NCBI GenBank assembly: GCA_022340865.1
Contig: JAJDNC010000019.1
Span: 1-45,511 of the forward strand
Length of the DNA: 45,511 nucleotides
Direction: 5' to 3'
Origin: Gemmatimonadota bacterium
GTDB taxonomy: Bacteria > Gemmatimonadota > Gemmatimonadetes > Longimicrobiales > Gaopeijiaceae
Made by a program: the position numbers and the translations under genes. Positions 35,047 through 43,212 of the stretch are shown here, piece after piece; position 1 is the stretch's first letter; every line of letters begins with the position of its first letter. Below the pieces are notes generated by a model. It was not told the origin of the DNA and did no database searches. It saw nothing but the letters and a program-made list of their open reading frames with translations.

Positions 35047-35390
35047 GCGTCGGCTCCCGGAGGCACGGCAGCCTTCCCTCGTGGGGACGCGCCACCCGGC
35101 TCTTCGGGCACCTCCACGGAGGCCGCGGCTTCGGCCACGTCGCGGATCCACCCCAGATCGTTCAGCTCGCCCATCTCCCGGAGGACGTCGTAGGTCCGCC
35201 GCGCCTCGTCCTCGTCCACCTTGGAGATGGCGAAGCCCACGTGGACCACGGCGTAGTCGCCGACGCTCACCTCGTCGGCCACGTACGCCAGGCACACCTC
35301 CCGCCTGACACCGCCGAAGTCCACGACCCCCATGGGGAGACCCCCCTCGTTCCGCATCTCGACGATCCGTCCGGGGATGCCCAGGCACAT
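35043..35390 (-). CDS. hypC: Hydrogenase assembly chaperone HypC
   Basis: 115 residues. ATG 35390 has a strong GGAGGAG site. Begins MCLGIPG; C2, after removal of Met1, carries the iron centre together with HypD and binds the large-subunit precursor. [15 protein letters not shown] and [18 protein letters not shown] are the usual HypC strands and helix. Typical HypC is about 80-95 residues; the extra 30 C-terminal residues ([18 protein letters not shown]) are low-complexity. Only one HypC-type chaperone is present, so it should also serve large-subunit maturation as HybG-like partner. Confidence 0.95.
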   Translation of the reverse strand: MCLGIPGRIVEMRNEGGLPMGVVDFGGVRREVCLAYVADEVSVGDYAVVHVGFAISKVDEDEARRTYDVLREMGELNDLGWIRDVAEAAASVEVPEEPGGASPRGKAAVPPGADA

Positions 35391-35414
35391 GGTGCGCTCC
35401 TCTCCTCCGGGAAG

Positions 35415-37730
35415 TCAGGTGTTCAGGCGGGCCGAGGCCACCACGGCCTGCCCATAGCTCACGGCCCCGTCGTTGGGCCCCAACAGTCGCGGCGTGAGGA
35501 CCCTCAGCCCCGCGTCCTCCAGCCGCCGGGCCACGCCGTCGAGGAGACGTGCGTTCTGGAAGCACCCTCCGCCCAGCGCCACCACGCCCAGCCCGTGGAG
35601 GGCGCACAGGCGCGTGGCCAGGCGGGCCGCCGCGTCCGCGACGCTCTCGTGGAAGCGCGCGGCCAGCGCGGCCACCGGCACGCCTGCCTGCATCGACTCC
35701 CCCAGGGCCCGCAACAGGGGAAGAGGGTCGAGGACCCAGGTGCCGTCCGCCTCCTCGGCCACCGGGAAGGGGAGAGGCTCCGCCGCCGTGCGACCCGCGA
35801 GGGACTCCAGCTCCATGGCGGCCTGGGCCTCGTACCCGGCCACGCTGCGCACACCCAGGACCGCGGCCGCGGCGTCGAAGAGCCGACCCAGGGACGACGC
35901 CAGGGGAGCGTTCACGCCCCTGTGGAGCTGTCGCTCCGCCGTGGCGCGCTCCCGCTCGCTCACGCCGCGGAGCGCCGCCTCGAAGGCGTCGGCTCCATCC
36001 GGCTCCAGGGAGAGATAGCCCAGGGCGACCCTCCACGGCGCCCTCGCCGCGGCGTCACCGCCCGGGAGAGGCGCGTATCGCAGGTGCCCCAGCCGCCGAT
36101 ACCCCGTGAGGGAGCTCCGGAGGAGCTCGCACCCCCAGACGTGCCCGTCCTCTCCGAGCCCGGTCCCGTCGAAGGCCAGGCCCAGGACGTCGCCGGACAC
36201 CCCATGCTCCCCCTGCACGGCCGCCACGTGCGCGTGATGGTGCTGCACGGGCGGGAGGATCGGGAGCCCCGACTCCTCCGCCACCCGCGTGGAGAGGTAT
36301 CCCGGATGGAGGTCGTGCACCACGGCCCGGGGCTCCGCTCGGAAGAGCGCCCGGTAGCGGTCGAGGATGTCCCGGAAATGGGTCAGGGTCTCCAGGTTCT
36401 CCAGGTCCCCCACATGCTGGCTGACCCAGGCATCGCCGCCCACGGCCAGCGCGAGGGTGTTCTTCAGGTGCGGTCCCACCGCGAGGAACGGGAGAGGCGT
36501 GGCGACGGGAAGCTCCACCGGGAGCGGAGCGTACCCCCGTGCGCGGCGCAGGAAGATCGGCCCCCGGGAGGTGCCCCGGACGAGTGAGTCGTCGTAGCGG
36601 GCCACGATCTCCCGGTCGTGGAGGAGGAACGCGTCCGCCACCCCCGCCAGGCGCTCCCGGGCCTCGTCGTTGCCGATGGCGATGGGCTCGTCGCTCTCGT
36701 TGCCGCTGGTCATGACCAGCGGCCCATCGATCTCCTCCAGAAGCAGCAGGTGCAGGGGCGTGTACGCCAGCATGATCCCCACGGTGGAGAGCCCCGGCGC
36801 CAACGAGGGCGCCAGCTTCGCTCCCCGACGCCGCTCCAGGACCACGATGGGACGCTCGCGAGACGTCAGGAGCGCCGCCTCCGTGTCGGACACGTGGGCC
36901 AGCGCGCGAGCGTTCTCGATGTCTCGCACCATGACCGCCAACGGCTTCGCGTCGCGGTGCTTACGTGCTCTCAGTCGGCGCACCGACAGCTCGGCCCGGG
37001 CATCGCACGCCAGGTGGAAGCCACCCAGGCCACGGACGGCCAGGATCCGGCCCCGCGCCAGCAGGTCACCGGCACCCCTCAGGGCCATGTCGTCCCTCAG
37101 CGCCCCGGCTCCGTCCATCTCGAGCCACACGCGGGGCCCGCACGCGGGGCACGAGTTCGTCTCGGAGTGGTACCGCCGGTCCGTGGGATCGCGGTACTCC
37201 TCGAGGCACTCGGGGCACTGGGGGAAGGCCGCCATCGTGCTCCGCTCGCGATCGTAGGGCATCGACTCGATGACCGTGAACCGGGGCCCGCAATCGGTAC
37301 AGGTGATGAAGGGATACCGGTACCGTCGGTTCGAAGGATCGTGAAGCTCGGCGGCGCACTTCGGGCACACCGCCACGTCGGGCGAGACGGGTAGCCGCCC
37401 CGCCGGTGTCACGTCGCTGGCGAGGACCTGGAAGTCGCCGGCCCCCTGCCGGCCCGTCGGCGTCACGTCGAGGGCGTCGATGCGCGTGAGCGGGGGCGCC
37501 TGCGTGCCGAGATCCTCGATGAAGGATGTCAGCGCCGCGTCGTCTCCCTCCGCCTGGATCCGCACCGCCCCCGCCTCGTTCCGCACCCATCCGCGGATCC
37601 CGTGGCGGAGCGCCAGGCGGTGGACGAAGGGCCGGAAGCCGACGCCCTGGACCACGCCGCGGATCCGGACTTCCACGGCCCTGGGGGCAGGTGGACGCGC
37701 GTGCGCGAGGGGGGGCTGCGGCTCCGCCAC
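35415..37730 (-). CDS. hypF: Carbamoyltransferase HypF
   Basis: 771 residues from GTG 37730, two bases after the hypB stop. Domains in order: acylphosphatase (about 18-105, [15 protein letters not shown]); two zinc fingers (CPKC...CTDCGP and CPEC...CPACGP, about 120-205); YrdC-like (about 215-400, [35 protein letters not shown]); Kae1-like carbamoyltransferase (about 410-771, [40 protein letters not shown]). It turns carbamoyl phosphate into the cyano ligand precursor on HypE. Full length and all motifs intact. One stretch (about 600-700) is richer in Ala and Leu than usual. Confidence 0.95.
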   Translation of the reverse strand: MAEPQPPLAHARPPAPRAVEVRIRGVVQGVGFRPFVHRLALRHGIRGWVRNEAGAVRIQAEGDDAALTSFIEDLGTQAPPLTRIDALDVTPTGRQGAGDFQVLASDVTPAGRLPVSPDVAVCPKCAAELHDPSNRRYRYPFITCTDCGPRFTVIESMPYDRERSTMAAFPQCPECLEEYRDPTDRRYHSETNSCPACGPRVWLEMDGAGALRDDMALRGAGDLLARGRILAVRGLGGFHLACDARAELSVRRLRARKHRDAKPLAVMVRDIENARALAHVSDTEAALLTSRERPIVVLERRRGAKLAPSLAPGLSTVGIMLAYTPLHLLLLEEIDGPLVMTSGNESDEPIAIGNDEARERLAGVADAFLLHDREIVARYDDSLVRGTSRGPIFLRRARGYAPLPVELPVATPLPFLAVGPHLKNTLALAVGGDAWVSQHVGDLENLETLTHFRDILDRYRALFRAEPRAVVHDLHPGYLSTRVAEESGLPILPPVQHHHAHVAAVQGEHGVSGDVLGLAFDGTGLGEDGHVWGCELLRSSLTGYRRLGHLRYAPLPGGDAAARAPWRVALGYLSLEPDGADAFEAALRGVSERERATAERQLHRGVNAPLASSLGRLFDAAAAVLGVRSVAGYEAQAAMELESLAGRTAAEPLPFPVAEEADGTWVLDPLPLLRALGESMQAGVPVAALAARFHESVADAAARLATRLCALHGLGVVALGGGCFQNARLLDGVARRLEDAGLRVLTPRLLGPNDGAVSYGQAVVASARLNT

Positions 37731-37732
37731 GG

Positions 37733-38404
37733 TCAGGCTCGCGCTGGCGCTCGCGCGAGACTGCGCAGGAAGTCGTACCAGCGTTCCATCCCCTCACCGG
37801 TGAGGGCCGAAGTGAAGAAGAACTCCAGGCCGGGGTTCACCTCGCGGGCGAACGCCACCGCCTTGTCCACGTCGAAGGGGACGTAGGGAAGCAGGTCCGT
37901 CTTGTTGATGACCGCGTACCGCGCCACGCGGAACATCTTCGGATACTTGAGCGGCTTGTCCTCGCCCTCGGTGACGGAGAAGACCACGACCTTGGCCGTC
38001 TCGCCGAGATCCCAGCTCGCCGGGCACACCAGGTTGCCCACGTTCTCCACGAAGACGAGGTCGAGGTCGGCGAGCTCCAGCTCGTGCAGTGCCGTCCCCA
38101 CCTGGCGCGCATCCAGATGGCAGGCGCCCCCGGTGACCACGGCGTGGACCAGACGCTCCGTCCATCGAGCCAGGCGGTCGGCGTCGTTCTCCGTCTGCAC
38201 GTCGCCGGTCACGACGGCCATCCTCAGCTCCGGACCCAACTCCTGCAGCGTGCGCTCCAGAAGTGTCGTCTTCCCGGAGCCCGGCGACGATACCAGGTTC
38301 AGCGATGTGACACCGTGGGTCCCGAGACGGCGGCGGATGTCGGCCGCCAGCTCGTCGTTCTTCGCCATGACGCGCTCGCGGACCTCAATGCGTCGAACCG
38401 CCAT
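37733..38404 (-). CDS. hypB: Hydrogenase nickel incorporation GTPase HypB
   Basis: 223 residues; ATG 38404 lies within the hypA coding end (20-base overlap). SIMIBI GTPase: P-loop SSPGSGKTT (39-47), GDVQTENDADRL, metal site C95-H96 (GGACHLDA) with C127 (NVGNLVCPA), and NKTDLLPY for guanine binding. The N-terminal nickel motif CXXCGC and His-rich stretch found in some HypB are absent, so nickel storage is not expected. With HypA it delivers nickel to the large subunit. This matters here because the HypA of the same operon lacks its zinc domain. Confidence 0.95.
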   Translation of the reverse strand: MAVRRIEVRERVMAKNDELAADIRRRLGTHGVTSLNLVSSPGSGKTTLLERTLQELGPELRMAVVTGDVQTENDADRLARWTERLVHAVVTGGACHLDARQVGTALHELELADLDLVFVENVGNLVCPASWDLGETAKVVVFSVTEGEDKPLKYPKMFRVARYAVINKTDLLPYVPFDVDKAVAFAREVNPGLEFFFTSALTGEGMERWYDFLRSLARAPARA

Positions 38405-38645
38405 CGTCCACCTCCAGATAGGTGACACGCAGGTCGTCGCCCGGGTCCAACGACATCGCCACCCGGGCGCCTTCGAAGGGGGGGTGATCCAGGAGGGCCT
38501 GCAGGCAGAACTCCAGGTTCTCGGGCTCCACCCCCGAGTCCTCACCCACCAGCAGGCCAACCTCGCGGACCCGGGGAAGGGTCTCACGTCCGACCTGCTC
38601 CTCCGTGATGCGGCAGATCTCCAGGGCCAGGCTCATCTCATGCAA
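38385..38645 (-). CDS. hypA: Minimal HypA nickel metallochaperone without zinc ribbon
   Basis: 86 residues from TTG 38645, with GGGAGG six bases upstream; this start alone gives the family N-terminus MHEMS, whose His2 binds nickel. Residues 1-65 match HypA (LALEICRITEEQV, VREVGLLVGEDSGVEPENLEFCLQALL, EGARVAM), and the last strand (DDLRVTYLEVDDG) matches the C-terminal end. The CxxC...CxxC zinc ribbon that normally lies between them, about 30 residues, is missing; the protein has only C11 and C47, far apart. Overlaps the protease gene by eight bases and hypB by 20. Whether it still docks on HypB is open. Confidence 0.85.
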   Translation of the reverse strand: MHEMSLALEICRITEEQVGRETLPRVREVGLLVGEDSGVEPENLEFCLQALLDHPPFEGARVAMSLDPGDDLRVTYLEVDDGGSTH

Positions 38646-39144
38646 GGAGAGCCTCCCATCCTGGCTGACCCACGTCGTGGCCCCAGGCCCTGAGCTGGAG
38701 GAGCGCCGCATCGAGCAGCTCGGGAAGGGCCCGTGCCACCGCAGGCGACAGTCCGTCCCGCAGCTCCACCACTTCGGGCTCCACCCCCAGAGCCACGGCC
38801 ACGGACGGGAACCTCCCCCGAAGCTCCGCCAGGGCGAAGACCTCCTGCAGATCGATCTGGTGGGGGGACATCTTCTGATGGAGGAGTCGCGGCAGGTCGT
38901 CCTTCTCCAACCTCACCACGGTACCCGGCTCCCGACCGTCGCGGATGGCGTCCAGCACGAGGAGGCGCTCGGCATCCTCGATGTCCGGAAGGAGCTGCAT
39001 CCCCCACGTGCCCCCGTCCACCATGGACACGCCGTCCACGGTGCCGACGGCGCGGCGCAACAGCTCCACCGCCGCCACGCCCACGCCGTCGTCGCCCATG
39101 AGCGGGCTTCCGGCGCCGATCACCACCGTGCTCGGGCCCGTCAT
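38638..39144 (-). CDS. Hydrogenase maturation protease (HyaD/HybD type)
   Basis: 168 residues from ATG 39144, four bases after the cytochrome b stop; a GTG at 39177 would add 11 residues but lies inside the preceding gene. GAGSPLMGDDGVG (D18/D19), LVLDAIRDG (D65) and SPHQIDLQEVFAL (H95) correspond to the three nickel-sensing ligands of HyaD (E16, D62, H93). The enzyme binds nickel in the filled large subunit and cuts off its C-terminal tail after the DPCxxCxxH motif. The neighbouring large subunit has such a tail of 16 residues. Confidence 0.93.
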   Translation of the reverse strand: MTGPSTVVIGAGSPLMGDDGVGVAAVELLRRAVGTVDGVSMVDGGTWGMQLLPDIEDAERLLVLDAIRDGREPGTVVRLEKDDLPRLLHQKMSPHQIDLQEVFALAELRGRFPSVAVALGVEPEVVELRDGLSPAVARALPELLDAALLQLRAWGHDVGQPGWEALLA

Positions 39145-39148
39145 CACA

Positions 39149-39877
39149 TCAATCGTCGATGAACTCGACGTCGGCACGGGCGTACCGGCCGCCGCCCACC
39201 ATCGACGAGATACGGCTCTCCTGGTGCACCACGTCGGCGCGCACGGTCATGTACACGTGCACCGGGATGAAGACCATCCACGGCCACATGAGGAGATGGT
39301 GCCAGAAACGCACGCTCTGTGCGCCACCGAAGAGGGCCCCCACCCAGCCGAACGTCGTGAAGAAGAAGCCGCCCGGCGTAGCCAGGCCGAACATGTAGAA
39401 CCCTGTGAGGATCTGGACGATGGCCACCAGGTACATGAACGAGTCCGTGGCCTGCTCCAGGGGGTTGTGGCCCAGGTAGTGGGGTGCCCGCCATGGCTGG
39501 ATGAACAGGTACCTCTTGATCACCAGCCACATGTTCTTCCAGTCCTCCTTCCCGTAGGGGAGGAGGGCGCTCCAGCGCTCGAACCGGTTTCCGATGAAGA
39601 GCCAGTAGACGCGCAGCATGGCGGTGGCCACGAGCAGGCCCGCCGCCGTGAAGTGCACGAAGCGAACGTCGCCCATGAGGTAGTGGGCGCTGGCCTCACC
39701 GCTGGTCGTGAAGTACGGGTGCGCGATGTACGTGCCCGTCACGATCAGCGTGAGGATGCAGAGCACGGAGACCCAGTGCATGGCGCGGACCGCCCAGTGC
39801 CACAGGTAGATCCGCCTGTACTGGACCGGCGCTCCTGCCCTGAAGGAATCCTCGGCTGACTTGGCGTGAGGAGTCAT
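39149..39877 (-). CDS. [NiFe] hydrogenase b-type cytochrome subunit (HyaC type)
   Basis: 242 residues; ATG overlaps the large-subunit stop by ATGA. Four main membrane helices: HWAVRAMHWVSVLCILTLIVTG, VHFTAAGLLVATAMLRVYWL, FMYLVAIVQILTGFYMFG and FWHHLLMWPWMVFIPVHVYM. His in the first, second and last helices (RAMHW, RFVHF, FWHHL, PVHVY) match the two-heme pattern of HyaC and related cytochromes. It anchors the periplasmic dimer through the small-subunit tail and gives electrons from H2 to quinone. This makes it a respiratory uptake enzyme. Confidence 0.93.
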   Translation of the reverse strand: MTPHAKSAEDSFRAGAPVQYRRIYLWHWAVRAMHWVSVLCILTLIVTGTYIAHPYFTTSGEASAHYLMGDVRFVHFTAAGLLVATAMLRVYWLFIGNRFERWSALLPYGKEDWKNMWLVIKRYLFIQPWRAPHYLGHNPLEQATDSFMYLVAIVQILTGFYMFGLATPGGFFFTTFGWVGALFGGAQSVRFWHHLLMWPWMVFIPVHVYMTVRADVVHQESRISSMVGGGRYARADVEFIDD

Positions 39878-41589
39878 CCTTTCACCCTCACCTGCGTGAC
39901 CTCGCGGCCCTGCGCGTCCAGCACGTGGACGCCGCACGCCATGCACGGATCGAAGGAGTGGATGGTGCGGAGGATCTCGAGAGGGCGCTTGGGATCCGCC
40001 AGCGGATGGTTGTCCATGAGGGCCGCCTCGTAGGGCCCGGTAGCTCCGTGCACGTCTCTCGGTGAGCAGTTCCAGGTGCTCGGGACCACACACTGGTAGT
40101 GCACGATCTTTCCGTCCTGGATCTTCACCCAGTGACCGAGAGCGCCGCGGGCCGCCCCGAGAAAGCCGTAGCCTTCAGCCGAGGCCGGCCAGGTGTCCGG
40201 GCTCCAACGCTTCTGGCTGAAGGTCGCGGTGTCGCCGGACTTGATGCGGGTCACCAGCGCGTCGTACCACGTCTCCAGGCGACGCGCCAGCAGGAGCGTC
40301 TCGGCGCCCCGGGCGGCGGTGCGCCCCAGGGTGGAGAAGAGTGCGGCGGGACCCACCTGCAGTCGACCCAGCGCCTCTCCCACGACCTCCTTCGTGTCCG
40401 CGTGGCCCGACGCGTACGCCACCAGCATCCGCGCCAGCGGACCCACCTCCATGGGCTTGTCGTCGTACCGCGGGGCCTTCATCCAGGTGTACTTCTCCTC
40501 GCCCTGCAGGTAGGTCCACGGCGGCTCGGGTCCCGTGTAGTGGGGAATGGTCTCACCCACCGACGGGTGGAGCGCGACCTTGTCGCCCTCCTTGTAGTCG
40601 TACCAGGAGGCGTTGATGTACTCCTTGACCTTCTCCTGGTCGTACGGGACGACCGTGGAGAGGTCGTTGTCGAAGATCACCCCGCTGGGCAGGTACATCG
40701 ACTCGGCGTCCCGCCAATTGCCGTTCTCGGGGTACTCTCCCACGGCGAGGTAGTTGGGGACCCCCCCGCCGATCTTGGCCCAATCCTTGTAGAACGAGGC
40801 CACGGCCAGGAGATCGGGCCAGTACACCTGCTCGACGAACAGGCGGGCCCGGGTGATCATGTCCCGGATCTTGCTGAGGCTCTCGGCGTTGATGGTGGCG
40901 GTGCCGTCGAGGTTGATGGCCGACGCCATCCCTCCCACCAGGAAGTTCGGGTGCGGGTTCTTGCCGGCGAAGATCGTGTGCAGCCGGATGACGTCCCGCT
41001 GCCAGTCCAGCGCCTCCAGGTAGTGGGCCACCGCCATGAGGTTGGCTTCCGGCGGAAGCTTGTACGCGGGGTGTCCCCAGTACCCGTTGGCGAAGATGCC
41101 GAGCTGTCCCGAGTCGACGAAGCTCTTGAGCCGATTCTGGACCTCGGTGAAGTACGTCTTCGAGTTGTTGGGCCAGGGCGACAGGCTGGCGGCCAGATTC
41201 GCCGTGGCGCCGGGGTCGGCCTTCAGCGCGCTCACCACGTCGACCCAGTCGAGCGCGTGCAGATGGTAGAAGTGGATCACGTGGTCTTGCACGGTCTGCA
41301 TGCCGTGGACCAGCGTGCGGATGAGGCCGCCGGCGGGTGGTACGTCGATGCCCAGGGCGTCCTCCACGGCCCTGCACGATGCGAGGGCGTGCACCGTGGT
41401 GCAGACGCCGCAGATACGCTGGGTGAAGGCCCACGCGTCTCGCGGGTCCCGACCTTCCAGAATGATCTCGATGCCCCGGAACTGGGTCGACGACGCCCAC
41501 GCGTTCTTGATGCGCCCGCCGTCGGCTTCCACCTCGATGCGGAGGTGACCCTCGATGCGGGTGATGGGGTCCACGACGACCTTAGTCAT
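39874..41589 (-). CDS. [NiFe] uptake hydrogenase large subunit, group 1
   Basis: 571 residues from ATG 41589, overlapping the small-subunit stop by eight bases. N-terminal VDPITRIEGHLRIEV; L1 motif RICGVCTTVHALASC with active-site C60 and C63; C-terminal L2 motif SFDPCMACGVH with C549 and C552. All four cysteines that hold the NiFe site are present. Sixteen residues after H555 (VLDAQGREVTQVRVKG) form the tail removed by the protease encoded two genes downstream. FRGIEIILEGRDPRDAWAFTQ is typical of membrane-bound group 1 enzymes. It is carried across the membrane by the Tat signal of its partner. Confidence 0.96.
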   Translation of the reverse strand: MTKVVVDPITRIEGHLRIEVEADGGRIKNAWASSTQFRGIEIILEGRDPRDAWAFTQRICGVCTTVHALASCRAVEDALGIDVPPAGGLIRTLVHGMQTVQDHVIHFYHLHALDWVDVVSALKADPGATANLAASLSPWPNNSKTYFTEVQNRLKSFVDSGQLGIFANGYWGHPAYKLPPEANLMAVAHYLEALDWQRDVIRLHTIFAGKNPHPNFLVGGMASAINLDGTATINAESLSKIRDMITRARLFVEQVYWPDLLAVASFYKDWAKIGGGVPNYLAVGEYPENGNWRDAESMYLPSGVIFDNDLSTVVPYDQEKVKEYINASWYDYKEGDKVALHPSVGETIPHYTGPEPPWTYLQGEEKYTWMKAPRYDDKPMEVGPLARMLVAYASGHADTKEVVGEALGRLQVGPAALFSTLGRTAARGAETLLLARRLETWYDALVTRIKSGDTATFSQKRWSPDTWPASAEGYGFLGAARGALGHWVKIQDGKIVHYQCVVPSTWNCSPRDVHGATGPYEAALMDNHPLADPKRPLEILRTIHSFDPCMACGVHVLDAQGREVTQVRVKG

Positions 41590-42751
41590 GGCGCTCCTCC
41601 TTCGACTTCTCGGCGGGTGTCTCCACGACGGGCAGGTCCACCGCCGGTTCATGCGGCGTATGGCCTTCCTTGGAACGGTGGATCCCGGTGGCAATGGCGT
41701 GTGCGGCCACTCCGGCCACGGCCGCCCCCGCCAGGGCGAGACCGATGTGATCCGCGTTCCTCTCCACGCCGAAGCCCGCCACGGCCGGGAGTCGGTTGTA
41801 GAAGGGGGTCATGGTGTCCCAGAAGTTCCGCTCGGTGCACCCCAGGCACGGGTGTCCGGAGCCGATGGGCCAGCTCGTGTGGCTGTTCCATTGGAAGATC
41901 GGGCACGGCGAGAAGGTCTCCGGCCCCTTGCACCCCATCTCGTACAGGCACCACCCGTTGCGCGCGCCTTCGTCGTCGAAGGCCTCCACGTACTGACCCG
42001 CGTCGAAATGGGCACGGCGTGAGCACTGGTCGTGGATACGTTTGCCGTAGGCGAACAGCGGGCGACCTTCACCGTCGGTCTCGGGGAGCCGATTGAAGGT
42101 GAGGTAGTGCACCACGGTGGCCGTGATCGTGTCGGCGATGGGCGGGCATCCGGCGATGGTCACCACCGGCTTGTCCTTGACGATGTCCGCAACGCCGACG
42201 GCGCCCGTGGGATTGGGCTTGGCCGACTGCACGGAGCCGAAGTGTGCGCAGGCCCCGACGGCCAGGACCGCCCCGGCGTTGGCGGCGGCTTCCTCGAGGA
42301 CGTCGCGGCCGCGCCGGCCGCCCATGGTCAGGTACATCCCGTCCGCGGCCAGTGGGACGGAACCCGTGACGATGAGGATGTACTTCCCTGCGTTCTCCTT
42401 CATGGCGGTCTGCATCGCACCCTCCGCGGCGTCGCCTGCGGCGGCCATGAGGGTGTCGTTGAAGTCCAGGGAGATGAGGTCGAGGAGGAGGTCCCCGATG
42501 GTGGGGTCGGAGGTGCGGAGCGTGCTCTCGACGCACCCGGTGCACTCCTGGAGCTGGAGCCAGATTACCGACGGTCGGCGCACCTTCTGCAGGGCTTCGG
42601 CGATCTGCGGGGTCAGCGCTTGGCTCACCCCCAGGACGACCGCCAGCTCACCACAGTATTTGAGGAACGCACGCCGGCTTACGCCGCGCCGTTCAAGGTG
42701 CTCACCGAGGGTCTCGTTCTCCGTCCACGGATAGGACGACGGAAAAAACAT
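41582..42751 (-). CDS. [NiFe] uptake hydrogenase small subunit, group 1, Tat-exported
   Basis: 389 residues from ATG 42751, chosen because GGGAGG lies seven bases upstream; starts at 42784/42787 have the ribosome site too close. Tat motif SRRAFLKYC (25-33) and a hydrophobic stretch. Proximal cluster C70, C73 (ECTGC), C168, C202; distal H240, C243, C268, C274; medial C283, C302, C305 with Pro295, as for a [3Fe-4S] cluster. At the two sites where O2-tolerant group 1d enzymes have extra cysteines there are G72 and S173. A C-terminal membrane helix (about 336-352) is followed by a charged tail. It passes electrons to the cytochrome b. Confidence 0.95.
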   Translation of the reverse strand: MFFPSSYPWTENETLGEHLERRGVSRRAFLKYCGELAVVLGVSQALTPQIAEALQKVRRPSVIWLQLQECTGCVESTLRTSDPTIGDLLLDLISLDFNDTLMAAAGDAAEGAMQTAMKENAGKYILIVTGSVPLAADGMYLTMGGRRGRDVLEEAAANAGAVLAVGACAHFGSVQSAKPNPTGAVGVADIVKDKPVVTIAGCPPIADTITATVVHYLTFNRLPETDGEGRPLFAYGKRIHDQCSRRAHFDAGQYVEAFDDEGARNGWCLYEMGCKGPETFSPCPIFQWNSHTSWPIGSGHPCLGCTERNFWDTMTPFYNRLPAVAGFGVERNADHIGLALAGAAVAGVAAHAIATGIHRSKEGHTPHEPAVDLPVVETPAEKSKEERHD

Positions 42752-42855
42752 GCGGACGCCTCCCGGAGAGGTGTTGGAGTCCATCACCTTCTATCGGGGC
42801 CGCGGCTGGATTCGGCAGCAGCCACGGTCGCGTAAGGTCGGCCGTTTGTGGGATG

Positions 42856-42870
42856 GCAGACGGCTGGCCC
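42856..42870 (-). promoter_or_regulatory. Weak -24/-12 candidate for the hydrogenase operon
   Basis: Read leftward, GGGCCAGCCGTCTGC has GG (42869-42868), ten bases, then GC (42857-42856). The -12 box is CTGC rather than TTGC and the -24 part matches in four of seven places. Start of transcription would be near 42844 with a 93-base leader. GG-N10-GC matches are frequent at 70% GC, so this is only a candidate. Confidence 0.25.
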
Positions 42871-42902
42871 GAACGCCCGCATTGATGTGTCATCATAGGA
42901 CC

Positions 42903-42918
42903 CGAGACTTTGGTCTCG
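42903..42918. repeat. Inverted repeat upstream of hydrogenase genes
   Basis: CGAGAC-TTTG-GTCTCG: six-base perfect arms (42903-42908 and 42913-42918) with a four-base spacer in the AT-rich part of the divergent region. Possible operator; no known regulator can be assigned. Confidence 0.45.
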
Positions 42919-42930
42919 AATAGGGATAAA

Positions 42931-42950
42931 ACCTGAAATGGCTGTCAGGT
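42931..42950. repeat. Second inverted repeat upstream of hydrogenase genes
   Basis: ACCTGA (42931-42936), eight bases, TCAGGT (42945-42950). With the neighbouring repeat it places two dyads 180-200 bp upstream of the small-subunit start, where an activator could bind. Not the same motif as the TGAAAC/GTTTCA sites near 30.2 kb. Confidence 0.4.
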
Positions 42951-43155
42951 ATTTCCCTCCGAACAATTCCCGTAATCTTCGCCGCCATACGTAGTCTTTG
43001 AATTACCTACGCCCGTAGTTTTCCAGAGACGGCGTCGTAGTCCTGGAGGAGTCGTCGAGGCCACGGGTCATTGTGCTCGTCTTCACGTCAAGGCCCGCCG
43101 CGCGCATGATCCCACATGGCCGTGCGCGAAGCCCGCGGGTCGGAACCCGGCCCGC

Positions 43156-43184
43156 TTGGCTGGAATCGCCGGGCGCGTTATTTT
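43156..43184 (+). promoter_or_regulatory. Sigma-70-like promoter of the DUF134 operon
   Basis: TTGGCT (43156-43161, 4/6), 17-base spacer, TATTTT (43179-43184, 4/6). The -10 box overlaps the palindrome that follows, so a protein bound there would block RNA polymerase. Transcription would start near 43191. Confidence 0.45.
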
Positions 43185-43200
43185 GTGCATAAGCACAAAA
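43181..43200. promoter_or_regulatory. Perfect palindromic operator before DUF134 gene
   Basis: TTTTGTGC-ATAA-GCACAAAA: eight-base perfect arms at 43181-43188 and 43193-43200. It overlaps the -10 box and ends two bases before the ribosome site of the DUF134 gene. The position and symmetry suit a dimeric repressor, most simply the DUF134 protein itself. No second copy of the whole site was noticed in the window. Confidence 0.7.
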
Positions 43201-43212
43201 CCGGAGGAGATC

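Larger units (their letters stand above)
42752..43212. other. Divergent regulatory region between hydrogenase and DUF134 operons
   Basis: About 460 bp with a local AT rise (42880-43020) that contrasts with the GC-rich genes. It contains two inverted repeats, a weak -24/-12 match for the hydrogenase side and a palindrome plus sigma-70-like promoter for the DUF134 side, all listed separately. No convincing open frame with a ribosome site and no RNA gene was found between 43020 and 43150. Confidence 0.6.

Noticed and set aside
33205..35193. Plus-strand frame of 662 codons across hypE and hypD
   Set aside because: hypE and hypD carry all family motifs on the other strand; this frame shows only GC-driven composition.
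42852..42870. Plus-strand TGGCAGACGGCTGGC as a sigma-54 promoter
   Set aside because: GG-N10-GC spacing is met, but the -12 part is TGGC, and the nearest plus-strand gene starts about 330 bases further on behind a better sigma-70-like promoter.
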